Assembly (NCBI GenBank): GCA_029287595.1
Contig: JARFQU010000039.1
Location: 1 to 40,182 of the forward strand
Direction of reading: 5' to 3'
DNA from: Halioglobus sp.
GTDB taxonomy: Bacteria; Pseudomonadota; Gammaproteobacteria; Pseudomonadales; Halieaceae
Length of the DNA: 40,182 bases
This document shows positions 1-8,430 of the stretch, in pieces. Within the stretch, counting starts at the first letter, position 1, and the number at the start of each line of letters is the position of its first letter. A model generated the notes under the pieces. That model was not told the DNA's origin. It saw only the letters and a program-made list of their open reading frames with translations, and made no database searches. A program made the translations under genes and the position numbers.

Positions 1-14
1 ACTGCTTCTCTCAT
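1..14 (-). CDS. 5' end of a CDS leaving the window (possibly a thiolase)
   Basis: Only the first codons are visible: an ATG at the complement of 12-14 followed by codons for M-R-E-A-V. A good Shine-Dalgarno (GGAGA on the minus strand) lies 6 to 7 bases upstream. It is the next gene in the steroid operon, about 60 bases after the ipdF stop. Acetyl-CoA acetyltransferases often begin M-R-E-A-V-I-V, so a thiolase is a reasonable guess, but five residues cannot prove it. Confidence 0.45.
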
Positions 15-73
15 TTTGTTTCTCCAGTATTTTCTGTTGGTACCCGGACTTGTTCCCGGTTCAGTAGCGCAGC

Positions 74-865
74 CTAGGAACGCTGGCTGGAACAGGAAAC
101 AATCTCGCCCGTCATATAGCCCGAATAGTCCGAGGCCAGGAACATCATCACGTTAGCCACTTCCCAGACCTCCGCGGCCCGCCCGAAGGCTTCCTTCGCG
201 GCAAGTTCCTCCAATAACTCCATCGGTGTGGTCTTCTTCAAAAACTCGTGGAAGGCGATAGATGGCGATACCGCGTTGATACGCACCCCGTGATCCGCGG
301 CTTCCAGAGCCGCACAGCGGGTCAGGGCCATCACCCCGGCTTTCGCCGCCGCGTAGTGGCACTGCTCCTTTTGCGCCCGCCAGCCCAGCACCGATGCATT
401 GTTGACGATCACCCCCGCGCCCCGGGGTTGCATCTTGCGCAGCATGGCACGGGTCATACGCATGGTGCCGGTGAGGGTAATGTCCAGCACCCGGGACCAC
501 TCATCGTCCTGCATATCCACCAGCAGTCGGGTGCCACCCAGTCCGGCATTGTTGATAAGCACGTCCACGCCGTCCATCTGCGACTCCGCCGCCTCCACCA
601 GTGCCTGCACATCCGCCTCGTCGGTGACATTGGCCAGCCGGCCATAGACCGCTTCCAGCCCGGTTTCAGACTGGAGTGTGGCGACCGCCTTTTCCAATCG
701 GCCCTCGTGAATGTCGCTGATCATCACCGCCCGGGCGCCCTCTTCCGCGGCGCGGGTGGCAGCGGCAAAGCCGATACCCGCGCCCGCGGCGGCGGTAATC
801 AATACCGATTTGCCTGCCAACAGGTTGTGTCCCTTGACATAAGGTGGTGGTTCTTTCAGGGCCAT
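74..865 (-). CDS. ipdF: IpdF-like short-chain dehydrogenase of the HIP steroid pathway
   Basis: A 263-residue SDR. The nucleotide-binding loop is TAAAGAGIG (residues 24-32), followed by NNAG near 105-108 and the catalytic S158, Y171 and K175 (YAAAK). The stretch around NNASVLGWRAQ and the C-terminal FLASDYS region resemble what I remember of mycobacterial IpdF (Rv3559c), which oxidises the ring hydroxyl of HIP-derived CoA thioesters. In Mycobacterium ipdF, fadE30 and fadD3 are neighbours, and here the next gene upstream is the fadE30 homologue. The start is supported by GGAG eight bases upstream. The intermediate oxidised is inferred from homology; another SDR role in the same pathway is possible. 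Confidence 0.82.
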   Translation of the reverse strand: MALKEPPPYVKGHNLLAGKSVLITAAAGAGIGFAAATRAAEEGARAVMISDIHEGRLEKAVATLQSETGLEAVYGRLANVTDEADVQALVEAAESQMDGVDVLINNAGLGGTRLLVDMQDDEWSRVLDITLTGTMRMTRAMLRKMQPRGAGVIVNNASVLGWRAQKEQCHYAAAKAGVMALTRCAALEAADHGVRINAVSPSIAFHEFLKKTTPMELLEELAAKEAFGRAAEVWEVANVMMFLASDYSGYMTGEIVSCSSQRS

Positions 866-876
866 GCTCTTCTCCT

Positions 877-2067
877 CTAGCCGCGGGGCTCGCGGGGCAT
901 ACCCAGCGCACGCTCGGCGATAATATTACGTTGAATCTGGTTGGTGCCGCCGTAGATGGTATCCGAGCGGGTAAACAGATACATGGACTGCAGGCGATTC
1001 AACTCGTAGGGGCCAGCGTCAAGGATTTCACTCTCGGCGCCCAGTATATCCATGGCGAGCTTGCCCAGGTTGCGGTGCCAGGTGGCCCAGTACAACTTGT
1101 AGATCATGGCCTCTTTTTGCAGGCTGCCGTCATCACCGCCACCGGAAAGCATGCGCATACTGTTGAAACGCATGATACGCAGCCCCACGTGGGCATCGGC
1201 GATGCGCTGTCGGATGGCCGGATCCTGAGCCGCGCCGTTTTCCCGCGCCACACGAATGATCTCGTCAAACTCGTTCTGGAACAACATCTGCTGTCCCAGG
1301 GTGGATACGCCGCGCTCAAAGCCCAGCAGGCCCATGGCGACCTTCCAGCCCTCCCCGGGCAGGCCGACAATATCCTGCGCAGAGCAAACCGCCTCGTCGA
1401 AAAACACCTCGTTGAATTCAGATGTGCCGGTCAACTGTTCGATAGGCCGTACCTCCACGCCGGGCTGGTCCATGGCCACCAGAAAAAAACCCAGGCCTTT
1501 ATGACCCACCGAATCGGGATCCGTGCGCGCCAGCACGAAGCAGTATTGCGACTCGTGCGCCAGGGAAGTCCAGACTTTCTGACCGCTTATCTGCCACTGC
1601 TGGCTGTCTTCATCAAAACGCGCCCGGGTTTTTACATTGGCCAGGTCGGAACCGGCATTGGGTTCAGAGTAACCCTGGCACCACAACTCCTCGCCCCTGA
1701 GGATGCCGGGCAGGTACCGCTGTTTCTGCTCCTGACTACCAAAGGCGATCAGGGTGGGGCCGGTGAGGGTCTCACCAATATGCCCCATGCGACCCGGGCC
1801 GCCCGCGCGGGCATACTCCTCGTTGAAGATCACCTGCTGCTCGATACTGGCAGCACGACCGCCGTACTCCCGGGGCCAGCCGATGCAGGTCCAGCCACCC
1901 CGATGCATCCTGGCCTCCCAGGCCTTGCGCTCCTCAACGTACATATGCTCGTCGCCGGGGCCGCCGCGAAAACGAATTTCCTCGAACTCGCCACACAGGT
2001 TATCCCGCAGCCAACCGGCGATCTCTTCGCGAAACTGCTCGTCCGCAGCACTGAAACTCAATTTCAT
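877..2067 (-). CDS. fadE30: FadE30-like acyl-CoA dehydrogenase
   Basis: A 396-residue flavin acyl-CoA dehydrogenase starting MKLSF. The open frame extends upstream to 2223, but the ATG at 2067 fits the family start and overlaps the preceding stop by 4 bases (ATGA), indicating translational coupling. Features: GYSEPNAGSD near 132-141, GFERG with E251 at the helix-G position used as catalytic base in isovaleryl-CoA-type enzymes, and a C-terminal IYGGTNQIQRNIIAER motif where Gly replaces the Glu of medium-chain enzymes. It closely resembles remembered mycobacterial FadE30 (Rv3560c), which dehydrogenates the HIP-CoA propionyl side chain. The overlapping upstream gene encodes a likely partner subunit. 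Confidence 0.85.
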   Translation of the reverse strand: MKLSFSAADEQFREEIAGWLRDNLCGEFEEIRFRGGPGDEHMYVEERKAWEARMHRGGWTCIGWPREYGGRAASIEQQVIFNEEYARAGGPGRMGHIGETLTGPTLIAFGSQEQKQRYLPGILRGEELWCQGYSEPNAGSDLANVKTRARFDEDSQQWQISGQKVWTSLAHESQYCFVLARTDPDSVGHKGLGFFLVAMDQPGVEVRPIEQLTGTSEFNEVFFDEAVCSAQDIVGLPGEGWKVAMGLLGFERGVSTLGQQMLFQNEFDEIIRVARENGAAQDPAIRQRIADAHVGLRIMRFNSMRMLSGGGDDGSLQKEAMIYKLYWATWHRNLGKLAMDILGAESEILDAGPYELNRLQSMYLFTRSDTIYGGTNQIQRNIIAERALGMPREPRG

Positions 2068-3233
2068 GCGGCGACCTCCCCGTCCAGCAGTTGCCGCGCC
2101 AGGCGTTCCCGATGGTAAGCCGCGTTGCCCAGGAAGGTCTCGGTAGATTTGGCGCGCTTGAAATACAGTTGTATGTCGTATTCCGCGGTAAAACCTACCC
2201 CGCCGTGCAACTGGATACCGCAACCGGCGTTAAAGAAATACGCATCCGAGCAATAGGCCTTGGCAATACTCGCCGCCTCGGGCAATTCCGCTGCCATTGG
2301 CCCGCCTGTGAGCACCTCATCCGCAACACAAGCCGCGTAATAGATCGCGGAGCGCCCCGCTTCGGCTTTCAGCATCATGTCGGCGGCCTTGTGTTTGACC
2401 GCCTGGTAAGAGGCGATAACCCGACCAAACTGCACCCGCTCCTGCAGGTAGGCCAGGGTGATGTCCAGTGACTGCTGTGCACCGCCCACCTGGTCCGCGG
2501 CGATAGCGACAGCCGCCAGGTCGATAATCTTCGACAACTGCGGCCAGGCATTCCCCGCCTCGCCCATCAATGCGCTGGAAGGAACGTGCACCTGGTCGCA
2601 TACCAGTTGCGCCTGCTTGCGGGTCTGGTCCATGGTCGGCAACCACTGCCGCGATATCCCGGCGGTTTCAGCTGGCAACACGAACAGGCTGATACCCTGC
2701 TCTCCTTCGCTGCCGGGCAACCGCGCGGCGACCACCAGTATGTCCGCGGTATGCCCGTCGGGCACGAAGCGGTAGCTGCCGTTGATCAGATAACCATCAC
2801 CGGACGGCTCACAGGTAGCTTCCACCGCCGCGGCATCCCAGCGGCCACTCATTCCCGTGTAGGCCAGCGTACCGGTACTGCCGGCCACAATCTGCGCCAG
2901 GTAATCGGTCTTCTGCGCCTCGTCCGCGGCCAGCAACAGGCTGTTGGCGGCCAGGCAAACCGTGGCATAGAAAGGGGAACACAACAGGTAGCGCCCCATC
3001 TGCTCCAGCATCGCCACCAGCTCCACATAGCCCAGGCCCATACCGCCGTATTGTTCCGGGATATGAATGGCCTGCCAGTACATCTGATCGCAGATACGCT
3101 GCCACAAGTCCAGGTCGTAACCCGACTCCGTGGCCATGGCCGCGCGCACCGCTTCACTGGTGGAAACCTCCGCCAGGAATGCCTGCGCGGTATCGCGGAT
3201 CATTTCCTGTTCTTCTGTAAACCTGAATTCCAT
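2064..3233 (-). CDS. Acyl-CoA dehydrogenase partner subunit, base-less
   Basis: A 389-residue acyl-CoA dehydrogenase-family protein: N-terminal helices (FTEEQEMIRDTAQAF), central beta domain, and C-terminal helices with ERVQFGRVIASYQAVKH and QLHGGVGFTAEYD. Neither usual catalytic position carries a Glu: the helix-G segment reads IIDLAAVAIAAD, and the YEGT region is replaced by ETFLGN. This is the pattern of the non-catalytic or FAD-holding subunit of the alpha2-beta2 dehydrogenases known from steroid degraders (ChsE1-ChsE2, FadE31-FadE32). Its stop overlaps the start of the fadE30 homologue, so the two are probably one enzyme, comparable to ScdC1-ScdC2 of Comamonas. The pairing is inferred. 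Confidence 0.75.
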   Translation of the reverse strand: MEFRFTEEQEMIRDTAQAFLAEVSTSEAVRAAMATESGYDLDLWQRICDQMYWQAIHIPEQYGGMGLGYVELVAMLEQMGRYLLCSPFYATVCLAANSLLLAADEAQKTDYLAQIVAGSTGTLAYTGMSGRWDAAAVEATCEPSGDGYLINGSYRFVPDGHTADILVVAARLPGSEGEQGISLFVLPAETAGISRQWLPTMDQTRKQAQLVCDQVHVPSSALMGEAGNAWPQLSKIIDLAAVAIAADQVGGAQQSLDITLAYLQERVQFGRVIASYQAVKHKAADMMLKAEAGRSAIYYAACVADEVLTGGPMAAELPEAASIAKAYCSDAYFFNAGCGIQLHGGVGFTAEYDIQLYFKRAKSTETFLGNAAYHRERLARQLLDGEVAA

Positions 3234-3256
3234 ATTAACTCCGTGAGCCTGGCGCC

Positions 3257-4144
3257 TCAGGTGCCCCAGACTTTTTGCGCCGGCACTTCCCCTGCCAGCA
3301 AGGTCGCCATGGCTTCGCCAATTTCAGCCGGTGCCCAGGCGGTATCGCGATCCACGCCATCGGTAGTGCGCCAGCCATCACAGATACAGATCCGCGCACC
3401 CTCGGCTTCAAACACCCTGCCGCTGACGTTTGCGGCTTCAGTGGAGGCCAGCCAGGCCAACAGGTTGGAAACATTCTCCGGTGCGAACCTGTCGAAGCTG
3501 CCGTCTTCCGGCTTGGCCATGCGCTGTGCCATTTCCGGAACCGCGGTGGTCATCCCGGTGCGCGCGGAGGGCGCCACCGCATTCGCGGTAATGTTGTAAC
3601 GGCCCAACTCGGCCGCCTGGTTCAGGGTCAGCGCGGCGATACCCGCCTTGGCTGCGGCATAGTTGGACTGGCCAATAGAGCCCTGCAAACCGGCACCCGA
3701 GGTGGTGTTGATAATGCGCGCATCCACCGCCTTGCCTTCCTTGGACTGCCCACGCCAGTAGTGCACTGCATGGGAGGTAATACAGAAGTGCCCTTTGAGG
3801 TGCACGGCCATGATGGTGTCCCACTCCTGCTCGGTCATGGAGGCAAACATGCGATCGCGATTAACGCCGGCGTTGTTCACTACGATATGCAAATCACCAT
3901 AGCTGTCGATGGCCTGTTTCACGGCGTTGAGGCTGTCGTCGTAGTTGGTGATGTCGGAGCTGTTGACCGCCGCCTTGCCACCCGCCGCCGTAATCTCGTC
4001 GACCACCGCCTGCGCTGCCTCAACGTTGATGTCGTTGACGATGACCGCACAACCCTCGGCTGCAAACACCCGGGCATGGGCCGCACCCAGGCCACCGCCC
4101 GCACCGGTTATGATCGCCACTCGTCCTTCCAGTATTTCGCTCAT
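3257..4144 (-). CDS. SDR-family oxidoreductase, Rv3548c-like
   Basis: A 295-residue classical SDR with TGAGGGLG (residues 13-20), NNAG (90-93), S149 and the Y162/K166 catalytic pair (YAAAK). The longer form and the segment INTTSGAGLQGS followed by QSNYAAAKAGIAALT recall the 3-hydroxyacyl-CoA dehydrogenase-like SDRs of steroid clusters (Rv3548c type, Hsd4-like). It lies between the thiolase and an acyl-CoA dehydrogenase, so oxidation of a 3-hydroxyacyl-CoA just before thiolysis is a sensible role. The start has GAAGAGG about six bases upstream. The 105-base gap before it, after the thiolase stop, is the widest inside the operon and holds no clear terminator. The substrate is unknown. Confidence 0.75.
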   Translation of the reverse strand: MSEILEGRVAIITGAGGGLGAAHARVFAAEGCAVIVNDINVEAAQAVVDEITAAGGKAAVNSSDITNYDDSLNAVKQAIDSYGDLHIVVNNAGVNRDRMFASMTEQEWDTIMAVHLKGHFCITSHAVHYWRGQSKEGKAVDARIINTTSGAGLQGSIGQSNYAAAKAGIAALTLNQAAELGRYNITANAVAPSARTGMTTAVPEMAQRMAKPEDGSFDRFAPENVSNLLAWLASTEAANVSGRVFEAEGARICICDGWRTTDGVDRDTAWAPAEIGEAMATLLAGEVPAQKVWGT

Positions 4145-4249
4145 TTTTCTACCTCTTCAATTCAGGTCGATTCTTTTGCCAACCACCAGGAGCCTGCAAA
4201 TAGTCTGTCCCGGACGCTTCGCGCATTGGAAAAACGATCGCTAAAAACC

Positions 4250-5398
4250 CTACAAACGCTCAATAATCGTCACGTTAGCTTGACCACCGCCCTCACACAT
4301 CGTCTGCAAGCCATAACGGCCACCGGTGCGCTCCAACTCGTGCAGCAGGGTCGTCATCAACTTGGTACCCGTGGCGCCCAGCGGGTGACCCAGGGCGATG
4401 GCGCCGCCGTTGACGTTGGTTTTCTCGTGGGGATAACCGGTTTCCAGCAGCCAGGCCATGGGCACCGAGGCAAAGGCCTCATTGATTTCCACCAGGTCGA
4501 TATCTTCCAGTTTCATACCCGATTTCTTCATCGCATAAGCCGTGGCCGGTATCGGCGCGGTCAGCATCCAGATAGGGTCGTCCGCGCGCACACTCATGTG
4601 GTGGATGCGGGCGCGGGGCGTCAGGTTGTAGCGTTTCAGTGCGTCTTCAGACACCAGCAGCATCGCCGAGGCGCCGTCACAGGTCTGGCTGGAGACGGCT
4701 GCGGTGATGGTGCCCCCGGCTGCCAGGGGCTCCAGCTCTGCCATTTTTTCCATGGAGGTATTGCGGGCCGTCTCGTCCATCTCCACGCCGTTCATGGGCA
4801 CTACTTCACGATCGAAGCGGCCTTGCTCCATCGCCTGCAGCGCGCGGGTGTGGGACTCCAGCGCAAAGGCTTCCATCTGCTCCCGGGATATCTGCCACTT
4901 GTCGGCGATCATCTGCGCCGAGTTGAACTGCGATACCGGCGTATCGCCATACCGGGCCACCCAGCCCTGGCTACCGGAGAAGGGGTCTTTAAAACCCAGG
5001 GGCTCGGCAGCAATCATGGCGGCGGAAATGGGAATGCTGGACATGGTTTGCACACCGCCCGCGATGACCACATCGTTAACGCCGGCCATAATCGCCTGGG
5101 CGGCAAAGTGCACCGCCTGCTGGGAGGAGCCGCACTGGCGATCCACGGTGGTGCCGGGCACCTCGTCGGACAGGCCAGCAGCAAGCCAGCAGGTACGGGC
5201 GATATCACCGGCCAGGGGCCCGATGGCGTCCAGGCAACCAAAAATCACGTCGTCGTAGTCGACATCCGGGATGCCATTGCGCTCGACGAGGGACTTGAGC
5301 ACGTGGGCGCCCAGGTCGGCTCCGTGTACCTCGGACAAGCCACCGCGGCGCTTGCCGGTGGGGGTGCGTACCGCGTCTACAATATAGGCGTCTGCCAT
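4250..5398 (-). CDS. fadA6: FadA6-like thiolase
   Basis: A 382-residue acetyl-CoA acyltransferase, the usual thiolase length. The nucleophile C89 sits in VDRQCGSSQQ; the NEAFA motif, the GHPLGATG loop with H338, and the general acid/base C368 in CEGGGQAN are all present. In the HIP pathway FadA6 performs the thiolytic steps that shorten ring-opened CoA thioesters. Assignment to FadA6 rather than a generic thiolase rests on length and position among ipd and fadE genes. The start has AGAGGA upstream with good spacing. Confidence 0.8.
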   Translation of the reverse strand: MADAYIVDAVRTPTGKRRGGLSEVHGADLGAHVLKSLVERNGIPDVDYDDVIFGCLDAIGPLAGDIARTCWLAAGLSDEVPGTTVDRQCGSSQQAVHFAAQAIMAGVNDVVIAGGVQTMSSIPISAAMIAAEPLGFKDPFSGSQGWVARYGDTPVSQFNSAQMIADKWQISREQMEAFALESHTRALQAMEQGRFDREVVPMNGVEMDETARNTSMEKMAELEPLAAGGTITAAVSSQTCDGASAMLLVSEDALKRYNLTPRARIHHMSVRADDPIWMLTAPIPATAYAMKKSGMKLEDIDLVEINEAFASVPMAWLLETGYPHEKTNVNGGAIALGHPLGATGTKLMTTLLHELERTGGRYGLQTMCEGGGQANVTIIERL

Positions 5399-5426
5399 TG
5401 CTTTATTCCTCTGGTTACTAAATCAG

Positions 5427-6473
5427 TCAGCTGAAAGTTCCCACGGCGCCCAGCTGGGCCTCGTCGGAAAAAATGTATTGCGCCACCCGGGCCTTGTGGT
5501 ACCCGGCGTCGCCCCAGGTGTTGGCCAGCGCCCAGGCCTTCTTCATAAAAATATGCAGGTCCACTTCCCAGGGGTAGCCCATGGCGCCGTGCACCTGGAC
5601 ACTATTCTTTGCCGCCAGGTTTGCCGCTGCGCAGGCCACCAGCTTGGCGTGGGACACAGCCCTGCCGGCGCGCACTTCATCCATGGCGATACTGTAAGCG
5701 GCCCGGTGTACCGGCGCCTTCGCATACTCCAGGGCCACGGCGACATTGGCCATATGGTGTTTCACCGCCTGGAAGGAGCCGATCAGCTTGCCGAACTGCT
5801 GACGCTCCCCGGTGTACTGCACCGACATATCCACCATGCGCTGAGCCAGGCCCAGGGCCTGGGCAGCGGCACCCAGTGCGCCGCGATTCAGGGTCTTGCC
5901 GGTTAAGTCCACCGCAATATCGCCGGTAACCGCAGGCGCCGCGTCAGCGGGAATATCCACCCCATAGAGGCGGCGCGAAGGATCGACCGACTCGTTGTGC
6001 CGCAGGCTCACCTGTTCCGGCGTCAGCGCATAGATTGCATCGCCGCGCTGCAGCAACAGCAGATCCGCCACATGGGCATCCTCCACCAGCAGGTTCTGCT
6101 CCAGTCCCACCAGGGCTTTGGCTTGCCCGGCGGCAATTTTCGGCAACCACTGGGCCGCCAGCTCTCCACCCAGGTCACTCAGCAGTGGTACCGCAACCAG
6201 CGCGGTATGCACCAGCGGCTCGGGCAGTGCGACATAACCACACTCCTGGGCCAGGAGGATGAAATCCACCTCGTTCATACCCAGTCCGCCGTGTTCTTCA
6301 GGGACGGTCATGCCCACCAGGCCGAGATCGGTCAGCTGCTGCCACAGCAGGTGTTCGCGGCCCGTGTCGCTTTGCCAACTGGCGCGAATCCGTTCGGGGG
6401 TGACTTCATTGAACAGGAAATCCCGCACCGATTCCTGAAACAGCAGCTGTTCTTCTGTAAACGTAAAATCCAT
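5427..6473 (-). CDS. FadE32/FadE33-like acyl-CoA dehydrogenase subunit
   Basis: A short 348-residue acyl-CoA dehydrogenase-family protein, near the reduced length of mycobacterial FadE32 and FadE33. It keeps the N-terminal helical start (FTEEQLLFQESVRDF), QQFGKLIGSFQAVKHHMA, and the C-terminal QVHGAMGYPWEVD. It lacks Glu at helix G (TLNRGALGAAAQALG) and has no YEGT-type motif at the C-terminus. It follows the FadE31-like gene with only two bases between them. In Mycobacterium, FadE31 forms heteromers with FadE32 or FadE33, so the same alpha2-beta2 arrangement is likely here, acting on CoA thioesters after ring opening. Confidence 0.75.
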   Translation of the reverse strand: MDFTFTEEQLLFQESVRDFLFNEVTPERIRASWQSDTGREHLLWQQLTDLGLVGMTVPEEHGGLGMNEVDFILLAQECGYVALPEPLVHTALVAVPLLSDLGGELAAQWLPKIAAGQAKALVGLEQNLLVEDAHVADLLLLQRGDAIYALTPEQVSLRHNESVDPSRRLYGVDIPADAAPAVTGDIAVDLTGKTLNRGALGAAAQALGLAQRMVDMSVQYTGERQQFGKLIGSFQAVKHHMANVAVALEYAKAPVHRAAYSIAMDEVRAGRAVSHAKLVACAAANLAAKNSVQVHGAMGYPWEVDLHIFMKKAWALANTWGDAGYHKARVAQYIFSDEAQLGAVGTFS

Positions 6474-6475
6474 AG

Positions 6476-7639
6476 CTACCTCGGCATCCCCAGCATTCTC
6501 TCGGCAATGATATTGCGCTGTATCTCATTGGTTCCCGCATAGATTGGCCCGGACTGCGCAAACAACCAGCCGTCCAGCCAGCTGCCCACGCCCACGGCAT
6601 CCGGCGCGAGGGGCAACAGCTCCGCCCGCGCCCCCAATATGCTCATCGCGGTGGCGTGCATGTTCTGGTCCAGCTCGGACCAGAAGATTTTATTGGTGGA
6701 GGATTCCGCGCCGATCTTGCCACCCTGGCTGAGTCGGCAGGCCGTCTGGTAAGTAGTGAGACAGTAACTCTCAGCATCCAGGTAGGCGCGAATGACCGCG
6801 TCTTTTACCGCCGGGTCGTGATCGGCCGTTGCAGAATTCTCCCGGTACAATTCCACCAGGCGCCGGGCTGTTTCCTGAAAGCGCGCCGGGGAACGCAACA
6901 TCAGGCCGCGCTCGAAGCCGGCGGTGGCCATGGCCACGCGCCAGCCCGCACCCTCGTCACCCAGTCGGTTATCCACCGACACTTCCACGTTATCAAAAAA
7001 TATTTCGGCGAAGCCCGGCAGTCCGTCCAGCTGCGGAATCGGCCGCACTGTAATACCGGGCGTATCCAGGGGAACCAGGATAAAGGTGAGGCCGTGATGC
7101 CGCTCGGACTCGGGGTCGGTGCGAAACATGCCAAAGCACCAATCGGCCCACACCGCCCGGGTCGACCAGGTCTTCTGGCCGTTAATCACGTATTTATCGC
7201 CCACCAGTTCCGCGCGAGAGCGAATCGCCGCCATATCGGAACCCGCATTGGGCTCGGACCAGCCCTGGGACCAGACCTCTTCACCATTGGCCATCTTAGG
7301 CAGGATGCGCGCTTTCTGTTCCGGCGTGCCGTATTCCATCAGGGTGGGCCCCAGCAGGAATATACCATTCTGGTTAACCCGCAAGGGCGCCCTGGCGCGG
7401 TAGTACTCTTCCTCAAAGATCAGCCATTCAATCAGGTCGCAGCCACGACCGCCCAGTTCCTCAGGCCAGGTCACCATGCCCCAACGGCCCTCGTTGAGAA
7501 CCGCCTCCCACTCCCTATGCTGCTGGAAGCCCTGCTCGGTATCAAAACTCTGCAGTGGCTGCGCAGGTGCGTTGGCCGCCAGCCAGGTGCGTATCTCCTG
7601 CCGGAAGTCGCGCTGTTCCTTGGTAAATGCCAGATCCAT
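6476..7639 (-). CDS. FadE31-like acyl-CoA dehydrogenase, catalytic subunit
   Basis: A 387-residue acyl-CoA dehydrogenase with GWSEPNAGSDMA (126-137), NGQKTWSTRA, the helix-G motif GFERG placing E243 as probable base, and a C-terminal IYAGTNEIQRNIIAERMLGMP in which Ala replaces the Glu of medium-chain enzymes. Length and motifs fit FadE31-type subunits, which pair with a shorter base-less partner; that partner is encoded two bases downstream. The gene follows the EchA20-like gene by 23 bases. Probable role: dehydrogenation of a ring-opened HIP intermediate such as MOODA-CoA; the exact substrate cannot be read from sequence. Confidence 0.78.
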   Translation of the reverse strand: MDLAFTKEQRDFRQEIRTWLAANAPAQPLQSFDTEQGFQQHREWEAVLNEGRWGMVTWPEELGGRGCDLIEWLIFEEEYYRARAPLRVNQNGIFLLGPTLMEYGTPEQKARILPKMANGEEVWSQGWSEPNAGSDMAAIRSRAELVGDKYVINGQKTWSTRAVWADWCFGMFRTDPESERHHGLTFILVPLDTPGITVRPIPQLDGLPGFAEIFFDNVEVSVDNRLGDEGAGWRVAMATAGFERGLMLRSPARFQETARRLVELYRENSATADHDPAVKDAVIRAYLDAESYCLTTYQTACRLSQGGKIGAESSTNKIFWSELDQNMHATAMSILGARAELLPLAPDAVGVGSWLDGWLFAQSGPIYAGTNEIQRNIIAERMLGMPR

Positions 7640-7662
7640 AACCGTTTATCCGTTCAAATCGC

Positions 7663-8415
7663 CTAAAAATCCGCTTCGCGCTTCTCTACGAAAGCATCCC
7701 GTGACTCCTGGGAGTCACCCATGGTGTAGGCCTCCAGGGTAAAACCCTGCTCCCAGCGATATTTGTCTTCCAGGTTGCCGTCTTCGATACCGGTGAGCGC
7801 CTCTTTCGCCAGCTTCACCATGGCGGGAGACTTCGCGGCAATCTTGCCCGCGATTTCCCGGGCGGCAGGCAGCAGCTCTTCCAGCGGTACGACTTTTTCC
7901 ACCGCACCCAGGCGGTATGCCTCCTGGGCGTCGATGAACTCACCGGTAAAATACATATAGCGCACTTTCTGTACCGGGAACATGCGTTGCAAGTGAGCCC
8001 CGCCACCCATGGCGCCGCGATCGATCTCGGGTACGCCAAAGCGCGTGCACTCTGACGCCACCAGGATATCCGCCGCACCCGCCATGCCGATACCGCCACC
8101 CAGTACGAAACTGTGCAGGGCCACGATCACCGGTTTGGGGTTGCGATGAATGGCGCGAAACGTTTCGTAATTGCCCTTGTTCACGTCCACGATCTTGCCG
8201 GGATCCGCCGCCAGTTCCTTGATATCCACACCCGCGCAAAAACCCTTGCCCGATGCGGCAATAATGATTACCCGCACCTGCTCGTTAACACCCAGGGCGT
8301 CTATCTGTTCTGCGATAGCAAACCAGCCGGCGCTGTCAAAGGCGTTGACCGGCGGGTGATTGAGAATCATCTCCGCCACGCCATTGTCGATAGTGATATT
8401 GAAAGGCTTGGACAT
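7663..8415 (-). CDS. echA20: EchA20-like crotonase-fold ring D hydrolase
   Basis: A 250-residue crotonase-superfamily protein. It shows the oxyanion-hole segment GKGFCAGVDIKEL near 70-82 and a second glycine-rich segment VLGGGIGMAGAADI, followed by FGVPEIDRGAMGGGAHL. EchA20 (Rv3550, 247 residues) hydrolyses the cyclic ketone of ring D in HIP degradation (ScdY in Comamonas). The identification relies on this length and the neighbouring ipdC, ipdB and ipdA homologues, the same set clustered in Mycobacterium. A plain enoyl-CoA hydratase is the alternative. Confidence 0.78.
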   Translation of the reverse strand: MSKPFNITIDNGVAEMILNHPPVNAFDSAGWFAIAEQIDALGVNEQVRVIIIAASGKGFCAGVDIKELAADPGKIVDVNKGNYETFRAIHRNPKPVIVALHSFVLGGGIGMAGAADILVASECTRFGVPEIDRGAMGGGAHLQRMFPVQKVRYMYFTGEFIDAQEAYRLGAVEKVVPLEELLPAAREIAGKIAAKSPAMVKLAKEALTGIEDGNLEDKYRWEQGFTLEAYTMGDSQESRDAFVEKREADF

Positions 8416-8430
8416 AGTTGTTTCCTTTAC

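Noticed and set aside
844-2118. Long plus-strand ORF opposite the fadE30 homologue
   Set aside because: It is antisense to a clear acyl-CoA dehydrogenase gene, has no recognisable domain, and reflects the low stop-codon density of GC-rich DNA.
2068-2223. N-terminal extension of the fadE30 homologue to an upstream start
   Set aside because: The extra residues are not family-like and lie inside the upstream gene; the ATG at 2067 overlaps its stop as expected for a coupled pair.
3275-5434. 719-codon plus-strand ORF opposite the SDR and thiolase genes
   Set aside because: It spans two well-supported minus-strand genes, is rich in Gly, His, Arg and Gln with no domain, and is a reading-frame shadow.
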